Numbered from the stretch's first letter, positions 8,253 to 16,151 are shown. The stretch: DNA of 19,220 bases from CALBPI01 sp039821645 (GCA_039821645.1 JBCBNU010000053.1:1-19220), one strand, 5' to 3'. Made by a program: numbers and translations. The notes: generated from the sequence alone by a model not told the origin.

Positions 8253-10252
8253 GCGACCGCTCCCAGCGCATCGCTGCTTCGCCCGCTCTTACGCGGCAAA
8301 ACAATTCGGAAAGTTGCACCTTTCCCGAGTTCACTCTCCAACAGTAGTCGACCAGCATGCTGCTCGGTTACCACACGTCTTGAGATCGCAAGACCTTGGC
8401 CAGTGCCACGCCCAACTTCCTTGGTTGTGAAAAACGGATCGAAGATCTTGCTTTTGATCTTTTCAGGTACGCCAGGTCCGTTATCGGTGATACTGATTTC
8501 GACGTGATCTTCATCGATGGACTGTGTCTTGACGATGATTTCGCCTCGCCCGTCTCGATCGGGCTGCTCGGCGATCGCATGAGCGGCGTTGACTACGATA
8601 TTGAGCACAACTTGGCCCAGTGCTGAGGGCATGCACGACACCGGCCCGAGATCCGCATCCAGATCGAGGGTGACGTCTGCGACGTACTTGTACTCGTTGC
8701 GTGCGACCGTCACCGTACTCTCAACCAAGCGGTTTATATCCGATGGCTCCGGGGTTCCGGAACCAGGGTGCGAGAAATCTTTCAATGCGAGGACGATTTC
8801 CCGAATCTTCCCGATACCGGCCTTACCCTGATCAAGCGCTCCAGGAATTTCCTCACGCAGATACTCGAGGTCGGCTTCATCGATCGCCTTGCGCATGGCC
8901 TGCGATGAAGCAGCCAAGTCGCCGGATTCTGAAATCGCACTCAACAGCGGATCGATGGCCGCGAATACGCCATCGACGTCAGCAAACGACTCCTGCAAAA
9001 ACGAAAGGTTGTCGCTCACGTACTGCGCCGGCGTGTTTATCTCGTGGGCAATTCCGGCCGACAACTCGCCGATGGATTCCAGCTTTTGAGTGAGTTGGAG
9101 CTGTGCATGCAGCTCATCACGTTCACGCTGAGCGCGATTTCGCTCTGTGACATCCGCGAGCATGGCTATCATCCCAACGACCATCCCATTCGCGTCGACG
9201 TGTGGTGAGGCGCTGTAGGCGCATTCCATCACATCGCCATCGCCGGTATGCAGCGTAACCGGTACGTCGCGAACGATCGCACCGCGTTCAATCTTCGCGC
9301 TGGTCTTGGCGAAGACGGAAGTATCGGTGTCGTCGCTGAAGAACTCGGTGAGCGAGTGCCCGGCGACCTCATCCGAGGTAAGACCCAGCGTGCTAAGAAA
9401 AATCCGATTGCAGTCGACGATCTCCATATCGAGATTGAGGCTCACCATCATCGTTGGCGAGCTGTCGTAGATCTCGCGTCGGTAGTTCTCGGCCTCCATC
9501 GCCCGCCTCGCCTGCTGTTCTTGTTCGGTGACATCGGTCAGGTAGACATCCATTGCAGCAACACCGTCTGCGGGGTGCGCCCTAGCGAAGACCGCCACGT
9601 GTCGTTGATTCCCGTGGTCGTCCGTGACGATATGACTGTCGCGATACTCTGGAATCGCGCCAGGACGCATACTCTGAAGCTGCGCGAGGCCCGCCAGCAA
9701 CCCATGCAGGTGGTGATCCGAGACATGCTCCGCGGTTTCCACTGACAGGAAATTGAGGAGTGCTCGATTGGCACGGCTTACCGCCCCCGACGCATCGACG
9801 GTAAGCGTAGCCACCGGCATGTTGTTGTAGAGCTCTTCGTATTGATGACGCGCCGTAGAAATATGTACGCGCTGAAATCGTCTTACGATGCTGCGGTGCA
9901 GCAGCCTGCCGATACTCGCCGGATGCAGCTCCGATGGATCGAAGGCATCGTCCGCACCCGATTTCAGAACATCATCCATAACGAGTTCCGGCTGTCTGGT
10001 GGCGACGATCACTGTGGCGGGCGACACGCTGTTGACGAGTGCCGATAGGCGCTGAGATAACCAGGGCGCAACGGACACGGTCGCCAAGAGGACGCCATCC
10101 CAGGAATCGTTGGATTGCATAGCCTCGATCTTGTCGGCTTCGTAAGACTGTCGACTGACCTCGTAGTCCGCCATCTGATTCAGGTGAGCGTGCAGCGTAT
10201 CTGCGACCTCGGCAGAGGAAGCATCTTCGAGAAGTAGAAGTTTATGGCGCAT
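8249..10252 (-). CDS. PAS-containing sensor histidine kinase with N-terminal pseudo-receiver
   Basis: The 667-residue kinase heads the three-gene operon. Residues 1-125 look like a receiver-fold domain (KLLLLEDAS at the start, beta strands and SGADDAFDPSEL near the end). The position of the phospho-acceptor reads WDGVLLATVS with no suitable Asp, and the conserved Lys is missing, so it should not be phosphorylated. Two PAS domains follow, about 137-247 and 257-372. Then come the dimerisation/phospho-acceptor motif GELSAGIAHEINTP (His403), an N box (NIVVNAAHA, 551-559), DNGPGVP (590-596), FDPFFTTK and GTGQGLAIS (617-624). No transmembrane segment is visible, so it is probably cytoplasmic. No Shine-Dalgarno-like sequence precedes the ATG at 10252; the bases there are pyrimidine-rich. 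The signal sensed is unknown. Confidence 0.92.
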   Translation of the reverse strand: MRHKLLLLEDASSAEVADTLHAHLNQMADYEVSRQSYEADKIEAMQSNDSWDGVLLATVSVAPWLSQRLSALVNSVSPATVIVATRQPELVMDDVLKSGADDAFDPSELHPASIGRLLHRSIVRRFQRVHISTARHQYEELYNNMPVATLTVDASGAVSRANRALLNFLSVETAEHVSDHHLHGLLAGLAQLQSMRPGAIPEYRDSHIVTDDHGNQRHVAVFARAHPADGVAAMDVYLTDVTEQEQQARRAMEAENYRREIYDSSPTMMVSLNLDMEIVDCNRIFLSTLGLTSDEVAGHSLTEFFSDDTDTSVFAKTSAKIERGAIVRDVPVTLHTGDGDVMECAYSASPHVDANGMVVGMIAMLADVTERNRAQRERDELHAQLQLTQKLESIGELSAGIAHEINTPAQYVSDNLSFLQESFADVDGVFAAIDPLLSAISESGDLAASSQAMRKAIDEADLEYLREEIPGALDQGKAGIGKIREIVLALKDFSHPGSGTPEPSDINRLVESTVTVARNEYKYVADVTLDLDADLGPVSCMPSALGQVVLNIVVNAAHAIAEQPDRDGRGEIIVKTQSIDEDHVEISITDNGPGVPEKIKSKIFDPFFTTKEVGRGTGQGLAISRRVVTEQHAGRLLLESELGKGATFRIVLPRKSGRSSDALGAVA

Positions 10253-10430
10253 AAGGGAGAAAGCGGCACGGTGGTTGAAATATTTAGGAGAATCGCTGGG
10301 TCGAATCCTTGTATAGCCTCGTTCTCAGCGGTATTGGGTTGAAGGCGGGAGCGGCGCAGGGTAGTGTCTAGGTTCGCACTGTCACAAAAGTGCGTCAGGC
10401 CAGGACCCTCTACGGGCGTTACCGAATCAC

Positions 10431-10435
10431 GGAGG
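10431..10435 (+). promoter_or_regulatory. Ribosome binding site that sets a TTG start
   Basis: GGAGG ends 5 bases before the TTG at 10441. The upstream GTG at 10390 in the same frame lacks such a site and would add 17 charged residues ahead of the lipoprotein signal. The TTG is therefore the likely start. Confidence 0.75.
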
Positions 10436-10440
10436 TCAAA

Positions 10441-11148
10441 TTGAGGCATGTCACCAGGTTCGCGATCACCGCTTTGATCGCGACGGTTTTGAGCGGTTGC
10501 GGCACCGCTATCAAGGTCCGTTCGGGCCAAATGCCCGATGCGATCGTTCAACAGCTACCCTTGCGAGTTGGGGTGCGATTCGACGAGTCGATCACCGATT
10601 TTTCCTATCAAGAGAAACTCGCGACAGGCGGCACCTACTCGATCGATCTTGACGACGCCTCCGCCGAAATGCTGACCTCTACTTTTGGCGACCTGTTCCA
10701 GGAAATGATTTTGGTCCCACCGGGAGAAGAGGTACCTCCGGTCGATATATTGATCGAGCCGACGCTCAGCGCACTAGAGTTTGTCGTACCCTCTCAAACG
10801 ATCTCTAACGATTATGCTATTTGGATCAAGTATCAGATTAAGGTCTATGATTCTACTGGAAAAATTCAGGCTGACTTTTTGATCCCAGCCTACGGAAAGG
10901 CTCCGAAAGACTCCCTGGTCGGCGGCACTAAGGGCGCGCTGACTCAGGCAGCCATGCGGGCACTGAGAGATGCGTCTACTGTCCTATTGACCCGGTTTGT
11001 GGCGGATGCGAAGTTGGAAGGGCGTCAGTTACGGCCAGTACAAGTCGCCGAGCGGCCTGCGCCGGCGCAGACTGAACCGTCCAATGAAGACCCGGATACA
11101 ACCGCCGACGAGGTTGTCGAAAGTGAACTATCGGAGCAATACCTATGA
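10441..11148 (+). CDS. Putative lipoprotein, family not recognised
   Basis: Started at the TTG, the 235-residue product begins MRHVTRFAIT, followed by a hydrophobic stretch and the lipobox LSGC with Cys20. It is a clear lipoprotein precursor with no Asp at +2, so outer-membrane sorting is expected. The mature part is an alpha/beta domain of about 175 residues (for example LRVGVRFDES, FGDLFQEMIL, YAIWIKYQIKVYDSTGKI). An acidic, proline- and glutamate-rich tail of about 35 residues follows and is probably disordered. I do not recognise the family; the layout resembles small envelope lipoproteins with a strand-rich core. Its stop overlaps the start of a second lipoprotein gene as ATGA, so the two are co-expressed and may form a complex. 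It is divergent from the histidine kinase gene, with 188 bases between them and no convincing promoter. Confidence 0.8.
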   Translation: MRHVTRFAITALIATVLSGCGTAIKVRSGQMPDAIVQQLPLRVGVRFDESITDFSYQEKLATGGTYSIDLDDASAEMLTSTFGDLFQEMILVPPGEEVPPVDILIEPTLSALEFVVPSQTISNDYAIWIKYQIKVYDSTGKIQADFLIPAYGKAPKDSLVGGTKGALTQAAMRALRDASTVLLTRFVADAKLEGRQLRPVQVAERPAPAQTEPSNEDPDTTADEVVESELSEQYL

Positions 11149-11813
11149 CCAAGGCAAGTAAGCAACATCTCATTGGCATGCTCCTAGCCAGTCTTTGGCT
11201 GGCCGGGTGCTCGACAGCGCGAACCGATCTCGTGAATTCAAGCGACTTACCCGACTATCAGGGCGAATCCGTGGTTGTCATGACAAAGAGCTACCACGCA
11301 GGCAACAAAACGGAGACCGGATTTACGGATTGCGTCGTCAAATCAGTTCAAAAGGGTGGCACCGGCCTCAACGTGTTGTCTGGGGATGAATTTGTTGACC
11401 TTATGTATCCCTGGTTCGAGCCCCGCACCGTACCCAACAAAATCGAGGACATGCCAAAGCTCCTCCGTAACCCAGCGATTGCAAAGCGAATGCGGGATAC
11501 GGGCGTTCGCTATGTGGTCTGGCTGGATGGCAGCACAGAGCGCCCTGGCGGCGGTGGTAGTCTGTCCTGCGCGGCCGGGCCAGGCGGCGCGGGTTGTTTT
11601 GGGTTCGCGTGGTGGGAGTCCGACTCGGACTACGATGCATCGGTTTGGGATGTCGAAGACGTAACCGAGGCGGGCAGCGTGGAAACGCAAGTCACCGGGA
11701 CCTCCTATTTGCCCGCGATCGTGATCCCAATTCCATTGCTAGCGCGCACAAAGAATACCGCCTGCAAGGACCTCGCAGGCAGGTTAAAAGACTACATCGG
11801 GAATGCCGGCTAG
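11145..11813 (+). CDS. Putative lipoprotein, partner of the preceding one, family not recognised
   Basis: This 222-residue precursor has a signal peptide ending in LAGC (Cys22). The mature domain contains VRYVVWLDGSTE, then a Gly- and Cys-rich segment (SLSCAAGPGGAGCFGFAWW, about 146-165), then acidic SDSDYDASVWDVEDV and a hydrophobic YLPAIVIPIPLLA, ending in a helix around CKDLAGRLKDYIG. Several cysteines in the mature part suggest disulphides, fitting an extracytoplasmic location. The WDVEDVTEAGSVETQVTGTS pattern suggests a beta-strand domain. I cannot name a function. The ATGA overlap with the upstream lipoprotein gene indicates coupled translation. The gene converges on the kbp gene with a possible hairpin in the 66-base gap. 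Confidence 0.82.
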   Translation: MTKASKQHLIGMLLASLWLAGCSTARTDLVNSSDLPDYQGESVVVMTKSYHAGNKTETGFTDCVVKSVQKGGTGLNVLSGDEFVDLMYPWFEPRTVPNKIEDMPKLLRNPAIAKRMRDTGVRYVVWLDGSTERPGGGGSLSCAAGPGGAGCFGFAWWESDSDYDASVWDVEDVTEAGSVETQVTGTSYLPAIVIPIPLLARTKNTACKDLAGRLKDYIGNAG

Positions 11814-11842
11814 TGGCGACGCCGGAGCCTGACGCTATGTGG

Positions 11843-11870
11843 ATCGGCTGAGGCTAACCCGCCGCAGCCG
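11843..11870. terminator. Hairpin between convergent lipoprotein and kbp genes
   Basis: A 7-bp perfect stem (11843-11849 with 11864-11870) and a 14-base loop lie between two convergent genes. There is no run of T on either side, so it is at best a weak or Rho-assisted transcription end. Confidence 0.3.
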
Positions 11871-11879
11871 ACCATTCGT

Positions 11880-12377
11880 TCAGTCCAGAGGAATGCGAAT
11901 CGTCTGACCGACGAAAATCTTGTCCGGGTCTTCGATCACTTCCCTATTCGCTTCAAAAATTCTCATGTAAGCGCTTGCTTTTCCATAGTATTTTTGTGCG
12001 ATCTTACCGAGGGTGTCGCCGCTCTCAATGACGTAAAACTCGACCTTCGGCTCAGCCGGCGTTTCGGTTACGGCTGGGGCTGATTCACTGCCCTCAGCGC
12101 CGCTACCCTCGGTCACGGCAGGTGTCTTAATCACCATTTTATTGGTGTAAACGTCGGCGACGCCCTGGACGTTGCCGGCGATCAAAGCGCACTTTTGCAT
12201 GGCAGCTACGGAATTGCAGGTACCCGACAAGCCCACAATACCGTTATCAAACTCTACACCGAGGTCCGTTACTCCCGGATTATTCTGCTCGATGAGTTCC
12301 TTAATTTTACCGACAGCCTCGTCTTCCGTATTGAAGACTCGACGACCGATGTCGCGTGCAAAACCAAATAGATCCAT
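11880..12377 (-). CDS. kbp: BON-LysM protein, Kbp (YgaU) family
   Basis: The 165-residue protein has the arrangement of E. coli Kbp/YgaU: a short MDLFGFARDIG start, a BON domain at about 22-84, a linker and a C-terminal LysM domain at about 113-163 (YVIESGDTLGKIAQKYYG to DKIFVGQTIRIP). E. coli Kbp is a cytoplasmic potassium-binding protein of 149 residues; the difference here is a longer Ala/Glu/Ser/Pro-rich linker at about 85-112. There is no signal peptide, in agreement with the family despite the LysM domain. A GGGAGAG ribosome site lies about 8 bases before the ATG. The gene follows dodecin by 27 bases on the same strand. Two Cys residues in the BON part (54 and 63) are an addition I would not expect from the E. 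coli protein. Potassium binding is inferred from family membership. Confidence 0.9.
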   Translation of the reverse strand: MDLFGFARDIGRRVFNTEDEAVGKIKELIEQNNPGVTDLGVEFDNGIVGLSGTCNSVAAMQKCALIAGNVQGVADVYTNKMVIKTPAVTEGSGAEGSESAPAVTETPAEPKVEFYVIESGDTLGKIAQKYYGKASAYMRIFEANREVIEDPDKIFVGQTIRIPLD

Positions 12378-12404
12378 ACCTAGTCTCTCCCTGTTGGTAT
12401 CTTG

Positions 12405-12605
12405 TTATTTGAGAATGAATGTTACTTTAAGAACAACACGGAACTCTTTGATTTTCCCGTCTTCGCAGATCACTTTCTGATCCTTGACCCAAGCCCCTTC
12501 GATGTTGTCCAGTGTCTCGCTGGCTCGCTTGATGCCGGTCTTGACCGCGTCCTCAAAACTCTTTGAAGAGCCCGCAATGATTTCCGTAACGCGTGCAACG
12601 CTCAT
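12405..12605 (-). CDS. Dodecin, flavin-binding protein
   Basis: This 66-residue protein has the dodecin length and pattern: VTEIIAGSSKSFEDAV at the start, a helix, then GAWVKDQKVICEDGKI with the flavin-stacking Trp39, and a last strand, FRVVLKVTFIL. Dodecins assemble into hollow dodecamers that store or buffer flavins in the cytoplasm. The ATG at 12605 has AAGGGG about seven bases upstream. It lies between the NlpC/P60 gene (105-base gap) and kbp (27-base gap) on the same strand, so kbp is probably its operon partner. The longer frame overlapping its 5' end in the region up to 13021 is not coding. Confidence 0.93.
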   Translation of the reverse strand: MSVARVTEIIAGSSKSFEDAVKTGIKRASETLDNIEGAWVKDQKVICEDGKIKEFRVVLKVTFILK

Positions 12606-12640
12606 GATGTATTCCCCTTGCTGGAATGTGTCCCTTGATT

Positions 12641-12656
12641 GAAAGCGTGCGCTTTC
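12641..12656. other. Short hairpin between the NlpC/P60 and dodecin genes
   Basis: GAAAGC and GCTTTC form a perfect 6-bp stem with a 4-base loop in the 105-base gap downstream of the NlpC/P60 gene. It has no T run in the direction of transcription (AATC follows). It could be an mRNA 3' processing or stability structure; termination is doubtful. Confidence 0.3.
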
Positions 12657-12710
12657 TTCCCCTCGCGCAAGCTTAGCAGCGTCGATGGGCAGCGAACCAG
12701 TCTGTGTGGT

Positions 12711-13238
12711 CTACGGGGTGAGGCGACCGACGCGCAAGAGGCGATCTCGGTACCAGCTCGAGTCAAGCCTTTGTGTGTTGACGCGTTTTCCGCCAGAGGG
12801 CGCGTGAACAAAGAACCCATCACCCAAATAAATGCCAACGTGTGACGGCTTACCGTCGATATCGAAGAACAACACATCACCAGGTGTTGCCTCGGCGCGA
12901 GCCACTGCGCGTGAGGCCTGCCAAAGCCCGCTGGTGGTTCGAGGTACGTCGACACCTGCACCTGCGTAGGCAAAGTGCACGAGACCGCTGCAATCAAAGC
13001 CGCTCGGGGTACTGCCCCCAAAGCGGTACGGCACCCCGATTTGCTCTTGCGCTATGCTCGCGACGATCCAGCCGACACCAGCAGCTTGATTGTCCCTGCT
13101 CACAACGGTGTCGCCCGGTCGAATCGTTTCGGTAATTTGCTCAACCTGATTGCCAACGTGTCCGGCAGGCGGGTTCGTGGATTCCCACGCACATCCGGTC
13201 GCAATGCCCGCTATCGTCAAAATCACCATCCAACGCAT
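12711..13238 (-). CDS. NlpC/P60 lipoprotein peptidoglycan endopeptidase
   Basis: The 175-residue precursor starts MRWMVILTIAGIATGC with lipobox Cys16, giving an envelope lipoprotein. The NlpC/P60 catalytic residues are visible: Cys83 in GFDCSGLVHFAY, His133 in PSHVGIYLGD and His145 in FFVHAPSGG. Such enzymes cut peptide cross-links or stem peptides of murein in the periplasm, as do E. coli NlpC and MepS. A segment at about 17-60 carries no recognised domain. The ATG at 13238 has a strong AGGAGG seven bases upstream; the open frame to 13352 is an extension into the divergent gluzincin region. It may be co-transcribed with dodecin and kbp, though the 105-base gap and a hairpin leave that open. 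Confidence 0.93.
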   Translation of the reverse strand: MRWMVILTIAGIATGCAWESTNPPAGHVGNQVEQITETIRPGDTVVSRDNQAAGVGWIVASIAQEQIGVPYRFGGSTPSGFDCSGLVHFAYAGAGVDVPRTTSGLWQASRAVARAEATPGDVLFFDIDGKPSHVGIYLGDGFFVHAPSGGKRVNTQRLDSSWYRDRLLRVGRLTP

Positions 13239-13321
13239 AACAATGCCTCCTGATGAGAGATTGCGCACGATTTGCTGAACGAGGGATGAAACCGTGCCCC
13301 ACACGCTCTTATCATCCACGT

Positions 13322-14560
13322 ATGGAATTATGTCAGCTACGAATCGTGTCACAGCAGGCGCATAGGTTTTTGCTCGCTGTGATCGCTCTGCTTTGTCAGA
13401 CCGCTTATGGACAATCTGCGGAATACGATATTCGGTTCACCATCGATGGATCCAAAGACGGGACCTACGACGTTCAGATGCTCGTCTCCCAGTCGAGCAG
13501 ACTGTTGCGTGAAGTCCGCGTTGACCGGTTACCAAGCACGCTAACCGGGTTTGATGCCGATTCCGATCTATCGGTCGATGATCGCGCGCTGACCTGGAGC
13601 CCATCGGAGCGTGGCGGCATGCTTAGTTGGACCGCAAAACCCGATACAGCAAATGACACCACCGTGCACCATGATGCGACCTGGGCAGTGCTCCGATTCG
13701 AAGACCTGATCCCACCGATGGCGACTCGGGCCCTAAAGTCCGCATTCGGCCGCACTCGGGTCGTATTCAACCCGCCGTCGGGATGGTCTGCGGTAAGTGC
13801 CTACCCGAGCCGCGACGATGCTTGGGTTGTCTCGGATGATAACCGTCGTTTCGACCTGCCGAAGGGATGGTTGGTTACCGGCGAGCTTGCCGTGCGGCGA
13901 GACCGGTTGTCCGATACCAGGATCGCGATCGCCGCACCTCGGGGGATTGGGGCGCGACAGTTGGATGTAATGGCCTTTGTTGCCTGGCATCTCCCGAGCT
14001 TCCGCGCATTATTCCCTAACTTTCCGGACCGTCTGCTGATTGCGATGGCGGGTGATCCGATGTTCCGTGGCGGGTTGTCTGCGCCAAACTCACTATTTCT
14101 GCACAGCGACCGTCCGTTCATTAGCGGAAATGGCACCAGCACCCTACTGCATGAATTGGTTCACATCGGCGTAGGCCGATCCGCAGCCGACGGGGCTGAC
14201 TGGATCGTTGAGGGTCTTGCCGAGTACTACAGTCAGGAATTGCTCGCTCGCTCAGGCAGCATCACAAGAAGGCGCCAGCAGCGCACCCTCTCCTGGTTCG
14301 CCGAATACGCGCAGTCTCGGCCAGATTTGCGAGCGGAGTCCGCTCAGGGCCCCGTTATGTGGCGCGCGGTCGGTGTTTTTGCGGCGCTCGACGAGGAAAT
14401 CCGGTCGGCGACCAACAATGAGAAATCGCTCGACGACGTCGTTAGAGAAATTTCACAAGATGCGACCCGCCTGACACTGGCTGAGTTGCGCCAAGCGACA
14501 CTAGCGGTGATCGGCGCGGAATCGACCTCCCTCTCCGACAAGGAACTCGACTTTGAGTGA
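13322..14560 (+). CDS. Secreted gluzincin-like metallopeptidase-domain protein
   Basis: The 412-residue product has a hydrophobic N-terminal segment, RFLLAVIALLCQTAYG, consistent with a signal peptide cleaved near residue 30. A beta-rich domain of about 180 residues follows, then a zinc-peptidase domain. The zinc motif is HELVH at 277-281, with the third ligand predicted as Glu297 in WIVEGLAEYY, the pattern of M1/M61 gluzincins. The spacing of 15 residues between the HELVH His and that Glu is shorter than the usual 18. The mature protein should be periplasmic or secreted. The start at 13322 has no good ribosome site; a GTG at 13346 would give a shorter signal. The stop overlaps the TTG of the AAA+ ATPase gene by 8 bases. 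Substrate is unknown, and protease activity has only motif support. Confidence 0.8.
   Translation: MELCQLRIVSQQAHRFLLAVIALLCQTAYGQSAEYDIRFTIDGSKDGTYDVQMLVSQSSRLLREVRVDRLPSTLTGFDADSDLSVDDRALTWSPSERGGMLSWTAKPDTANDTTVHHDATWAVLRFEDLIPPMATRALKSAFGRTRVVFNPPSGWSAVSAYPSRDDAWVVSDDNRRFDLPKGWLVTGELAVRRDRLSDTRIAIAAPRGIGARQLDVMAFVAWHLPSFRALFPNFPDRLLIAMAGDPMFRGGLSAPNSLFLHSDRPFISGNGTSTLLHELVHIGVGRSAADGADWIVEGLAEYYSQELLARSGSITRRRQQRTLSWFAEYAQSRPDLRAESAQGPVMWRAVGVFAALDEEIRSATNNEKSLDDVVREISQDATRLTLAELRQATLAVIGAESTSLSDKELDFE
14540..14544 (+). promoter_or_regulatory. Ribosome binding site that sets the TTG start of the AAA+ gene
   Basis: AAGGA inside the 3' end of the gluzincin gene is 8 bases from the TTG at 14553. 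No ATG or GTG in this frame lies near it, and the TTG gives a natural N terminus (SDQHELGLLLRGRIP). This fixes the start and supports translational coupling with the upstream gene. Confidence 0.75.
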
Positions 14561-16040
14561 TCAGCACGAACTCGGCCTTTTACTTCGCGGCCGGATCCCA
14601 CTTATCGCGATCAACTCGCGCGATGAACGCGGCATTCTTGAGCTGCTGACACAGCAAGTGATGGCGAACCCGACTCGAGATTATCTGCCGCTATTCCGTT
14701 GGAGTGTGACCGATGGGCTTCAGAGAATGGACATCGCACTCGAGCCGCAGACACTAAACAGCCAGCCTACAGACGTGCTTGCGCATATTCGTGCGGTGCG
14801 TAAGCCGGGTTATTACGTTTTGATCGATTTCCATCCTTATCTAAAGGATCCGCTGCACGTTCGGAAAATCAAAGACATCTGCCTGATGTTTCAAGAAAAC
14901 GGCGGCAAACTCGTGCTACTCAGTGCGGGCATTGAGTTGCCGGAAGAGCTCAAGCATTTCTCTGTTCAGTTCGAAATGCGAGTGCCGGACGAGATCGAGC
15001 GCACCCGACTGGTTCAGGAAGCGGCCCGCGAATGGCGAGAGCGTAGTGGCCGCAATGTCAGCTCTGATCGACGCGCCATACAGATGTTGGTGCGAAACCT
15101 GGCCGGGTTGTGCCAAACCGACGTGAAGCGCCTCGCTTACAACGCAATTGCTGACGACGGCGTGATCGACAGCAACGATGTTCGCGGCGTGATGGAGGCG
15201 AAGTACAAGTTGCTTAACCGTGATGGTGTGCTCAGCTTCGAGTACGACACGGCGCGCTTTAGCGCCGTCGCAGGCATGCGTACGCTGAAATCGTGGTTAG
15301 GGGCACGCCGCAAGGCGTTTGTTGATGAAAACCCGCCACCGGGCCTTGATCAACCAAAGGGTGTTCTGCTGCTGGGCGTGCAGGGGTGCGGCAAGAGCCT
15401 CGCGGCCAAAGCGACTGCGGGTGCGTTGGGTACGCCGCTTCTGCGGCTCGAGTTCGGTGCGCTGTTCAATAAGTATCACGGCGAGACCGAACGTAACCTC
15501 AGGGAATCACTGCTGCTCGCTGCGACGATGGCGCCATGCGTCCTTTGGATCGACGAATTGGAGAAAGGTCTATCCAGCGGCAACGACAGCACCGGCACCT
15601 CACAACGTGTACTCGGCACATTCCTAACCTGGATGGCAGAGCGCCAGCCCGGAGTGTTCGTGGTCGCAACCGCCAACGACATCACGGCCCTGCCCCCCGA
15701 GCTGGTTCGAAAGGGTAGGTTCGACGAGATTTTCTTTGTGGACTTGCCAGTAGAGGATGTCCGAGCCGAGATTCTCTCGATTCACCTCAAACGCCGGGGC
15801 GCGCTGGATACCGACGTTGACTTAGCGGCTGTCGCTGCGCAGACAAACGGTTTTAGTGGCGCGGAGCTCGAGCAACTGGTGGTTAGTGCCTTTTATGCCG
15901 CGCACGCTGACGGAACAGGAATCTCAACGCAACACCTGCTGAATGAAATCGGCAAGACCAGCCCACTGAGCGTGGTGATGGGTGAGAAAATCGCCGAGCT
16001 ACGAGCATGGGCCTCGGGGCGCACCGTCGCAGCTGACTGA
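14553..16040 (+). CDS. AAA+ ATPase, Ycf46-like
   Basis: The 495-residue protein has one canonical AAA+ module preceded by about 230 residues that look like a degenerate ATPase-like domain (start GRIPLIAINSRDERGILELL, then YYVLIDFHPYLKD). This two-part layout is that of the Ycf46 family found in cyanobacteria and many proteobacteria. Key motifs are Walker A GVQGCGKS (275-282), Walker B CVLWIDELEKG (329-339), sensor 1 ATANDI with Asn375, an arginine finger in RKGRFDEIF (Arg389), and a sensor-2 region, GFSGAELEQL. All residues needed for ATP hydrolysis are present. Cyanobacterial Ycf46 has been linked to inorganic carbon use; no such link can be seen here. It begins inside the preceding gluzincin gene and is followed by two small membrane protein genes. 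Confidence 0.88.
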   Translation: MSDQHELGLLLRGRIPLIAINSRDERGILELLTQQVMANPTRDYLPLFRWSVTDGLQRMDIALEPQTLNSQPTDVLAHIRAVRKPGYYVLIDFHPYLKDPLHVRKIKDICLMFQENGGKLVLLSAGIELPEELKHFSVQFEMRVPDEIERTRLVQEAAREWRERSGRNVSSDRRAIQMLVRNLAGLCQTDVKRLAYNAIADDGVIDSNDVRGVMEAKYKLLNRDGVLSFEYDTARFSAVAGMRTLKSWLGARRKAFVDENPPPGLDQPKGVLLLGVQGCGKSLAAKATAGALGTPLLRLEFGALFNKYHGETERNLRESLLLAATMAPCVLWIDELEKGLSSGNDSTGTSQRVLGTFLTWMAERQPGVFVVATANDITALPPELVRKGRFDEIFFVDLPVEDVRAEILSIHLKRRGALDTDVDLAAVAAQTNGFSGAELEQLVVSAFYAAHADGTGISTQHLLNEIGKTSPLSVVMGEKIAELRAWASGRTVAAD

Positions 16041-16151
16041 CATCACATAATCGGCGAGAACAGATTCATCGTGAGAGTTCGATCACGGAAATACGGACAC
16101 GATGTCGGTATTTTGCGACATACGATACATACATATTGGAACGTTCCTCCG

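Noticed and set aside
9248..9745. Long plus-strand frame antisense to the histidine kinase
   Set aside because: It mirrors a well-supported PAS-kinase coding region, has no recognisable domain and no ribosome site.
10390..10440. GTG at 10390 as the start of the first lipoprotein
   Set aside because: It would bury the signal peptide behind 17 charged residues; the TTG at 10441 has GGAGG and gives a normal lipoprotein N terminus.
10253..10440. Promoters in the kinase/lipoprotein divergent gap
   Set aside because: TTGAAG with TAGTGT on the plus strand and TATACA on the minus strand were considered, but the matches are too poor to annotate.
12602..13021. 139-codon minus-strand frame overlapping the NlpC/P60 gene
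   Set aside because: It is out of frame with the catalytic NlpC/P60 sequence, ends on the dodecin start, and shows no domain.
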